Assembly: GCF_037975245.1 (NCBI RefSeq)
Contig: NC_092580.1
Coordinates: 5,614,501 to 5,678,500, forward strand
Source: Apostichopus japonicus
Lineage: Eukaryota > Echinodermata > Holothuroidea > Aspidochirotida > Stichopodidae
Length of the DNA: 64,000 nt
Direction: 5' to 3'
Shown here piece after piece: positions 56,385 to 64,000 of the stretch. Each line of letters starts with the position of its first letter. The first letter of the stretch is position 1. The notes beneath the pieces are model-generated. The model ran no database searches, was not told the DNA's origin, and was given only the letters and a program-made list of their open reading frames with translations. The position numbers were made by a program, and so were the translations under genes.

Positions 56385-59202
56385 GTAAGCAATCTACTTA
56401 TACATATTACACATAAAGACAGATGGCTAAATGTCAATTCAACTTTAACATTGGCCACATGTCAATAATTATATCTGATTCTTCATGAGATAGTCTTTAA
56501 TGTGCAGCAGTTTTAAAGTTTAACTGCTACTTGTTCTGCACAACCAATCACAATGAAGATAGAATCTGTTTTTCTACTCTTTGCTGTCTCACAAGGTTCT
56601 TTATTGCTTCCTTTCGCTTGCCTAGTCATGAAAATGACACTCACGACATGTTGGGTTATACATCGCTTCATTTCATGCTTCATTAAATATATTGGGATAC
56701 TCTTGAATGGCAGAGTGATTCAAGTGACAAAAAGGACCTATTCTGCCATGAAAGTTCAAGTGTTTGTGACTTGCGGTTCGCATGAAGTCAAAGAGTTTTG
56801 AAAACAAAACGTGTGGTATGCATTACTCCGTGCATATGATCAGGCAATTCAGAACCATTATGTGTTTGCCAGGATAGAATTAATTCATTGCACTTCAAAT
56901 AGCAATCTTTGGTGAAAAGGTCGAATTCACTCTAAATTCAGTTCAAATTTCTGAAACTTTAGAAAATACATAATTTAATTAAAGAAAAGAATTATATTCT
57001 CTCCTCTATGACACAATGGTGATGAGATTTTTTAATTATTCCAGTAAAACAATGAAAAAGATATTTACCATCCATAGTGTTTACAAAACCATTTTTGGAA
57101 GGTGGATATATCTTTAAAGTTATATATATATATGTATACCTGTGTGTACAACCTTGATCATATATAGATAGGAACTTTAATACACAGGGGTTCATGTTTG
57201 GCTCCATGGTTTAATTCCTTTTGTTTCCCACCAGTTTCAATGTCTTAGCATTATACCAACCCAGATCAAATGCTTTGGAATAATTCTTTGAAATTTAGGT
57301 CAGTCATGATGACTTGCATTATGAAAAAGTCACCCTCCTTGAGTTTACCTGGATACACTTCAACCATTGTATGTCAAAGGAAGTTGCCCTGTTTTTTACC
57401 CATAAACAGGAAACTCGAGGTTATTTGTCTGATGTATTCTTAAGTCGAGTTCTTAAAGCAGTAACATTCCTGAGACATCCTGACATTAAACAATGTGTCT
57501 GGACAAGACAGTAGTACATGAAGATATAAAGCTTTAAGCATCACTTGTGAATTGAATAACAGTCTTGTTAGGTGAGTAAGAAGTGGTCTTACATAGTGAG
57601 GTCATTAAGATTGTTCATGATAATAAGATTTAACAAACACATTAAGTGAACTATGTGTATGCTGACTCCTTTGTACAAGAAAACAACTTTTTTTTTTAAA
57701 GTTATCATGGCAGGCTCATGTTGTACTTTGGTCTAGCCACAGGGCTGTCGTTGAGTCAAACAGATGCAGGTCACGGTCCGAGTCCAAGACATGTCCGATT
57801 CCAAATTAACATAAGCACGAGTCCAAGTCCCAGCCCAGAGAAATATTGACTAGACTAATACAACGTATAATCATGACTAAACTTATACATGAAATACTTG
57901 CTAGATGCACATTTTTGTTACAATTGGAACATAACCTGAACATAAGCATTTTGATACTTTTAATTCAAGCCTCATTCAAATTGGGGAGGAGGGCGGAGGG
58001 GTGGGGGTAAACTGCGACCATATACATTTGGGTGTTTATTCCCCAACTATGTCTTTGATCCTCTCTCATGGCATACAATGTAACTCTTGTAACTCTTGCC
58101 AATCGAATGGCCTTTGGGAAAATAATACGAGTGATCACAGTCATGCCTGAGCCTCTTGCAGTTGGTTCTTTAGTAAAGATAATATTAACATACCCTGAGT
58201 GAAACAAACAGAATGTGTTGATTAGAGTGAAAGTTCAGTATATCTTTCCTGTCCTGTTTTTCCTGATGTCATCCCTGTTTCTATTCTATGTCATTGTTCA
58301 TTGAGAGTGAACTGAATGTGTGTTTTAGGTCAGGGGTCTACCATTCAAACTAATTCTTAACCTTAAAACAAAAGATATATTACAAATCAGTCAAAAGAAT
58401 AAATCTGCATATTTGAAGGACAGAGTTCTGTGCAGCAGGTATATGCAGTATAGCCTAATAATTTCATATTAACTCTCTAAATAAAGCATTTACACATTGA
58501 CAGTTTTGTGGACAAATTCCTGCCTGTTAAAGTTTTATCTGTTAACATGAAACACAAACAGTTATTTGAATACACCTTAAGAGGCATGCCTAAAATTGTA
58601 CCATTCTAAAGGAATTATTTGTTACTTACAAAATAATATTTCCTGCTTATCTTACTAGTGCATTAAAAATATATATCTATTGATTTTGAAAGCCAACTGA
58701 GGAAGAACTTCCATTCTAGTTCCAATAGTTGAGTGTTATAGCCTGCATGAATGACTGTGTTTGATTCCACACAGTAACACACAATAATAAGAAAGTAGTG
58801 GTTGCAGTTCATAGTTGCTATGTGGGTCCACCTTCGTGAGTACGAAAACAATTTTTTGTTTTGGAGGCCAAGGTCAACAGAGGGTCAAAGTGCTGAAACC
58901 TTGCAAACATGATAATTCCAATAGTAAAGCATGGAATAACTTCATACTTGTATGTAGTTCCACGTGAGTGAGTACAAGAACCCTTTTGTTTTCTGTGAAG
59001 GTCAAAGTTTATTTAGGTCAAAGTGCTAGAACCTTGCTATCAATCAAAACCTGGTGAATACTTAACAATCTTTTGTACAGTGTTTGATTAAAATAGTATC
59101 TTATAAAATATAGCAAAGAATCACTTAATCTGTTTTCTGTTTTCTGTTGTGTTGTGTTTCTGGTATGCATTATTATGACTGAATTGGTTTCTGTTTTGTT
59201 AG
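56385..59202 (+). other. Receptor intron 10 with diverged satellite
   Basis: 58820-59045 holds two ~134-bp units ('ccac...gtgagtacaagaacccttttgttttctg', 'aggtcaaagtgctagaaccttg') related to intron 1 and, inverted, to 6650-7793. The rest of the intron shows no supported feature. Confidence 0.65.
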
Positions 59203-59421
59203 GCTTGTAAGATCACATCTGGCACCAATGCAGAGTGTTTGTCTCCAGACCTCACATCAGCACAGTTGGAAGTTGCCTCAGAGATTCCAGCAACCCTAGC
59301 CTTTGAACTCAACGGGGTCGTGATTTCCGATCCGTGCACTTTCCTGATTTATCCAGATCCTATCGTGGACCAATTGCAAGAAACACAAGAGCATGTGACA
59401 GGCTCAAACATAATGATAACA
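59203..59421 (+). CDS. MET/RON-like receptor, exon 11: IPT 3 end and IPT 4 start
   Basis: 73 codons between ctgttttgttag and ACA|gtaagt, phase 0. AECLSPDL ends the third IPT core and YPDPIVDQL begins the fourth. Confidence 0.85.
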
Positions 59422-60591
59422 GTAAGTTTTTCGAAAATAAACAATTATTAATATAATATTCTTTTAATTCAATCAACTTATTATCAGATTGATTTGCAAA
59501 ATGTCTAATACAAAGGGACATAAGCCAGCTAGTGTTGTCATATTTACCACCAAGACTGCTTAAACCAGGTAGTGAAATCTTAATTACAGTACTTAAGAAG
59601 AAAGAACCTTTAAAGGCCATCGGAATTAGCGTCGGTTTCTAATCGTTTCCTTTTCATATAAATAATACAAAATATATTCCATTAATGGTTTCTGCCTTTA
59701 ATCTCAACTTTGCATATTTTCACCTCATTCTTATAATTTGTCTTTTTTTTTTATACACCGGCAGTGTCTCTCTACATTTTGTTAGTTTTTTGTGTTTGTG
59801 TTTCTTTTCTCAGCAATCATTCTGTACTTTATTGTTTGAATACCTCGTTTTAGAATCTTTTTCTGTTTATCCTTCATATGAACTTTACCCATCCCTCTTT
59901 GATGCAAAGAATGAAAACTGAAACGTTAATGTAATCTGTATTAGGCCTGGTGATAGGAAGAGGTATCAGGGATAGGAAGGGGGTGGAATGGGCGGAGCCT
60001 TTGGGGTCAGGGGTCAACAATATATTCCCATTTTTATAATATTCCTATTGGTAGTATGAAGATCTAAACATGAGTTCCTCATGAAATAATTGTCCCTCGA
60101 CCCAAACTGGCTCTTGACTGCCCCTGATTAGTAATCAGAATATTTCTTTTTGACCTCAAATATGTAATTATGATAATTAAAAAAAAAAAAACACACACCA
60201 TCCAGTATGCTTAACAAGAATTTGCAATTTGTTCTTTTTCTGTTTTATGGCAAGAATTGGCCTAAGATGAAGTTATCCTATATATATTGAGGAGACATTT
60301 AGTACACTTGTTCACGTCACATGTGAACATTCTCAGAGTTTGTAAATGTTTACCTTTGAGTTTTCACATAGAAGGGGCTCACACCTTTCTATCTTTAATA
60401 TCTACCCAAAGAGGGATATCAAAATACTTTGAGAGAAATACAAAGATTCTTCTCCTTCTGTTGTAATAATGAACCTGTATTTGTCAACAACAATCCTTCA
60501 TTTGTTAACAAAGAGCTTAGTGATCCGTTATTGTTCCATTTTCATCACTATTTGGTTATCTCCTTATGTTTTATTTTCCTTTTTCCTGAAG
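59422..60591 (+). other. Receptor intron 11
   Basis: Phase-0 intron; only poly-A and T-rich stretches. Confidence 0.75.
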
Positions 60592-60747
60592 GGAGTGAAT
60601 TTCAAACTATCCGACTCACTACCGAATCCGTCGATCTTTGTTGAAGGGAGACGTTGCAGGGTGATGTATATCGATAATTATGAGGTCCAATGTTCTCTGC
60701 CAGATTTGCCTTTCCAAGAGTCTGGGGATCAGGGATATTTGGTTGAG
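60592..60747 (+). CDS. MET/RON-like receptor, exon 12: IPT 4
   Basis: 52 codons after ttttcctgaag, ending GAG|gtacta. GVNFKLSDS and VEGRRCRVMYIDNYEVQC complete the fourth IPT domain. Four IPT repeats with no further PSI between them is the MET/RON arrangement; plexins alternate PSI and IPT. Confidence 0.86.
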
Positions 60748-62456
60748 GTACTAATTCCCCCCAAAACTTTTTTTTGCATTTGTCTTTTGAAATATGCTCT
60801 TGTGTCTGATTTTCCTAATGTCCAAATGCTTTAGATCAAACTGATTGAGGGTAGGTTAGTTTACTTGAATCTTGTTCTGTTGACCTAATTCCCTTCATGA
60901 GAGTGAAAGTACTATATCTCTCTCTACAATTTCAACTAATAATTTCCTTCTTCTTTCACATTAAAGCATCTCTGATCACTTTCAATATCTGTGCCTTTCA
61001 TTTGATGTGTTTTTCACTTCTGCAAGTTTCATTTGGTAAATTGAAAGTTAGGTTATGGTTAATGGTATATGAAAGTGGGGGAAGCAAATTAAAAATGGAA
61101 GGAAAAAAAATGAAAACTATATAGAAAGAATTTGAAAGGCAATGATATCAATGCTCAAGAGTATGTATGTATGTATGTATGTATATGTGATCTTCCCACA
61201 AGCAGGAACTCGCAAAAGAAGCCATGGAGGCTTGTAGACTCGCAAGCTGACCGAAGCCAATCTCTCGGCACACATCCATTTAACGTCCATGTCAGGAAGT
61301 TGTTAGTGAACAACACCCTTGCCAGACGACACACATTGCTGTCGGCGGGGAATCAGTGGCGTTAACCACTAGGCTATATACTTATTATACAGTATAATAA
61401 TGCATTTTATTTAACCTTTCTAATGTGGTATACAGTATATGTACCTTACTAACAGAATACTTCAACAGAGATATATTGATGTTATACAATGAGTAGTAAA
61501 ACAAGTGAGAGCCTTTAACAACAAGTAGAGTAAGAGCTTTCATAATGTTGTAAGTTCTCTCCTCTTTGGGGATATTTTTCAGCTACTGTTTCAAACAATT
61601 AAAAATAGCTCTCAATTCAGTTGTTCCATAAAATAAATACTTTAGGTTGTTAAGTATAAAGAACATTAACAATTTATTTTCATTCCACATGAATTTTCAT
61701 TACAAACCTGAGTAAGCTAAAATTCACATTAAACTCAGTTGAGCAGTAACAATCTGTTACCACTTTCATTGCACATATGCTGTGTCTGTATGGTTCTAAC
61801 TGAACTACACATTTCCTATGTGTTTGGCTGGACTCTCCTGAAAACCTATTGTCAAGGTTTTCTGATATCAATGGATTCAGTAGTGACCCTCTCAAGAAGC
61901 TAACACTGAATTATTCTTTCTGGTATGACTATCGATGAAGGCATTTGAAAATGTAACTCCAGGGAGCCCTCCCCCCACGCCCTCCCCTAACATCCACTGA
62001 CCCATCCAAAGGGAAGTACACAGGTAATAAATAAGAATGTAAATTCTTATACTGATGGACATGTAAGCCTTCCTGTATGAGCCTATTATAACCTCAATCT
62101 CATGTGTTCATTTTGATATTGTCAGACTTATTCCGTCTTCCAGGAAACCACAACAAGCCCCTTAATCTGTCTTGTAAGAGCCACCGACCATCCATAGATA
62201 CGCAGCTATTGCAATAAACGACAGAAAGATTTTTGTTGAACACCCTCAGATAACACAGCAAAGTTAGTCGTGCTATTGAAGTTCATAGTCAGTGTGGCCT
62301 AAAGTTGTAACCTGAGGGCAGCAAGTATAAGCAATAACATGTATCAGTATTTGAATGTGTGTCCTACAATGAGCTTCTCACTAGGCATTATTTATCACGA
62401 ATGATTCAATCGTGTGTGTTGATTTGAAGACCTGTTTGTATCTTTTGTTTTTTCAG
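60748..62456 (+). other. Receptor intron 12
   Basis: Phase-0 intron. A (gtat)n run at 61163-61186 is followed by a possible old SINE on the minus strand to 61375, whose 5' part 'tagcctagtggttaacgcc' resembles a tRNA A box; no B box was found. Confidence 0.6.
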
Positions 62457-62733
62457 ATGCAAATGGGTAATTTTAACCAAACTGTTGGACGGGTAATCAT
62501 CCTTCCCCGTGTATCTAATCCAGCGATTTTAATCGCCGTGATTCTGGCCATCCTAGTCGCTTTCATCTTACTCCTGTTAGTGATTTGTTTGATTCGTAAA
62601 AGGAAAGCTAAAACTGGAAGTTACACCGAGACAGCGATAGACGACAATCCAGTCGAAAACGTAGTCATATTCAGAAACGGACCAAGTGACGAAGACACTG
62701 CTACCATAGCAACGGCCCCGCCAGTTCCAAACA
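62457..62733 (+). CDS. MET/RON-like receptor, exon 13: transmembrane segment
   Basis: Acceptor tttgttttttcag. A short stalk is followed by a strongly hydrophobic helix (AILIAVILAILVAFILLLLV, about residues 944-968), the stop-transfer cluster RKRK and an acidic juxtamembrane stretch. The donor ACA|gtaagt ends the exon in phase 1. MET's helix starts near residue 933, so the ectodomain length matches well. Reading through the donor reaches TAA at 62739. The kinase domain expected in a MET relative is not in the window; a plexin-type GAP domain is not excluded. Confidence 0.85.
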
Positions 62734-64000
62734 GTAAGTAAGATCTGTGACATCAGTCTATGGTGTCCTTCACATGCTTGAATGCTAAACTAGGCAGTTC
62801 TTTTTGTTTCATTTCCTACAATTTATTAATAACAACTCGCTTCTCACACGCTTCAGTGAAGTTACTATGGATATTCAGTGTTCTGTACAAACGCTATGAA
62901 ATATTCCTATATGCCCCAAACCTCTGCAATTGGCTGGTAATTAGCATTGCCAGATGATCAGACAAGCTGGACCAGGTATGTTTCCTATTTATGTGGAGTA
63001 CACCTCGGCCAGGTGTCCATGTATATAATAACAGACGCTCCTGCAGGGTCTCTCATCTCTTGTTTAATACGTAAATGCATTAATATGTAAATAATTAAAT
63101 GGACAAATACATAAATATGTAAATGTGACAAGTAGACAGTATTATCATGAATATTTAAATAATTAAATGGGCAAATAACAAAAATATGTAAATTTGACAA
63201 GTATTATTATTGTGCTACGTCGAAGTCGCTGAGAGAGAGAAGATACTTAACAGAGGCAACCAACTGCTTTTAAATGAGGTTTTCGAATTGGATAAACAAG
63301 CACCGAGATTGCCTGTATCGTCAAGACGATGTATAATATACACGAATAGCTTAGAAGTATAGGTAGTAACAGTCCCACATCTTTTTACTTGTTATCTACA
63401 CTGTTTAACATTCTTTATGTCTAAAAATCAGGTAATTGCTGCTCATTGGATCTTGCAGTTAAATTCTCTGGAAACTTTGGAGAAGAAACAGTTGGAATTA
63501 AAGCCTCATTTTGTTTTGTAGTTGCCACAATATACTGGTACCATACGTAATGTTTATTCTGTATTGGATTGAAAAAAAAAAATTATAAACCTGTAGAATT
63601 CTTAGTTGAAATGCAGGGGTGCCCAATCATGTGTGAATATTACGTAGGTTGGTGAAAGTCACATGAAAGACGGCCATGCTAAAGCAGCAGCTGTAAGGCT
63701 TGTTTGAGCTGTTGAATGGAGTAAATGCTGTATCAACTATATACAATCTTCCATACAAGCAGGCACCCATTGTCCCTATGCATTCACTGGATATTAAACA
63801 AACTTGTGCATATATGCATTCAACAGCCACAGTAAGTCAGTAAACCATCTAGGTCTTTGCCAATTCAGGTGTGGGTAAAAAAAGAGAGAACTTTGAATTT
63901 GTAGAAAACATGAAATATTAATAAAGCTGATGTTTGGTGTGGTTTAATTGGCTACCTGATTTAACCATCCTTGGTTTTCTGATTGCTTAACTTGCTGCTT
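62734..64000 (+). other. Receptor intron 13, start
   Basis: Follows a strong donor. No kinase-like or GAP-like exon is visible before the window ends. Confidence 0.65.

Noticed and set aside
57725-57840. Possible hAT-like fragment starting cagggctgtcgttgag
   Set aside because: No matching end or flanking duplication could be confirmed.
29541-62733. Plexin identity for the receptor
   Set aside because: Sema similarity fits, but the single PSI followed by four IPT domains and the tail sequence fit MET/RON better. Kept as the main alternative.
63456-63522. Possible exon 14 after the acceptor-like ggatcttgcag
   Set aside because: The frame is open in the right phase but short, has no good donor and resembles neither kinase nor GAP sequence.
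1-64000. CRISPR arrays, operons, bacterial promoters
   Set aside because: The window is animal nuclear DNA; tandem repeats here lack the short-repeat/unique-spacer pattern.

Overview
The window is animal nuclear DNA: AT-rich, with multi-exon genes split by GT-AG introns and a heavy load of transposons and satellites. Two host genes can be reconstructed. One is a compact two-exon PI-PLC X-domain (PLCXD-type) gene on the minus strand. The other is the extracellular and transmembrane part of a MET/RON-like semaphorin-domain receptor on the plus strand, covering 13 exons and about 33 kb. A Gmr1-type Ty3/gypsy element (a group described from deuterostomes) and the style of satellites and MITEs suggest a marine invertebrate deuterostome, perhaps an echinoderm. 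The species cannot be fixed from sequence alone.

Layout. 1-2340: a ~207-bp satellite array. 2.4-8.8 kb: repeat-rich DNA with a hAT-like MITE carrying a perfect 8-bp target duplication, a ~304-bp tandem repeat split by a ~2-kb nested insertion, a ~145-bp satellite carrying a nuclear-receptor DR1 motif in every unit, and one isolated candidate exon. 8846-10921 (-): the PLCXD gene. 11.1-25.3 kb: a dead CR1/jockey-group LINE (PHD-like ORF1, endonuclease, reverse transcriptase), split first by an apparently intact Ty3/gypsy element (13340-21828, minus) and again by a 1.85-kb TTAA-flanked foldback element (23017-24866). 25.3-29.5 kb: MITE and tandem-repeat DNA, then apparently unique DNA. 29.5-62.7 kb: the receptor gene. 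Its 16-kb intron 3 holds a complete 6.4-kb Gmr1-like retrotransposon (42409-48847) whose two LTRs look identical. The last 1.3 kb is probably intron; the kinase exons expected for a MET relative lie beyond the window.

The receptor reads in frame through twelve splice junctions as signal peptide, Sema, PSI, four IPT domains and one membrane helix, about 1014 residues so far. That is the MET plan and nearly MET's ectodomain length. The two LTR retrotransposons differ in strategy: the minus-strand one has separate gag and pol frames joined by a candidate -1 slippery site, while the plus-strand one has a single gag-pol frame with integrase ahead of reverse transcriptase. Both have near-identical LTRs and open frames, so both look recently mobile.
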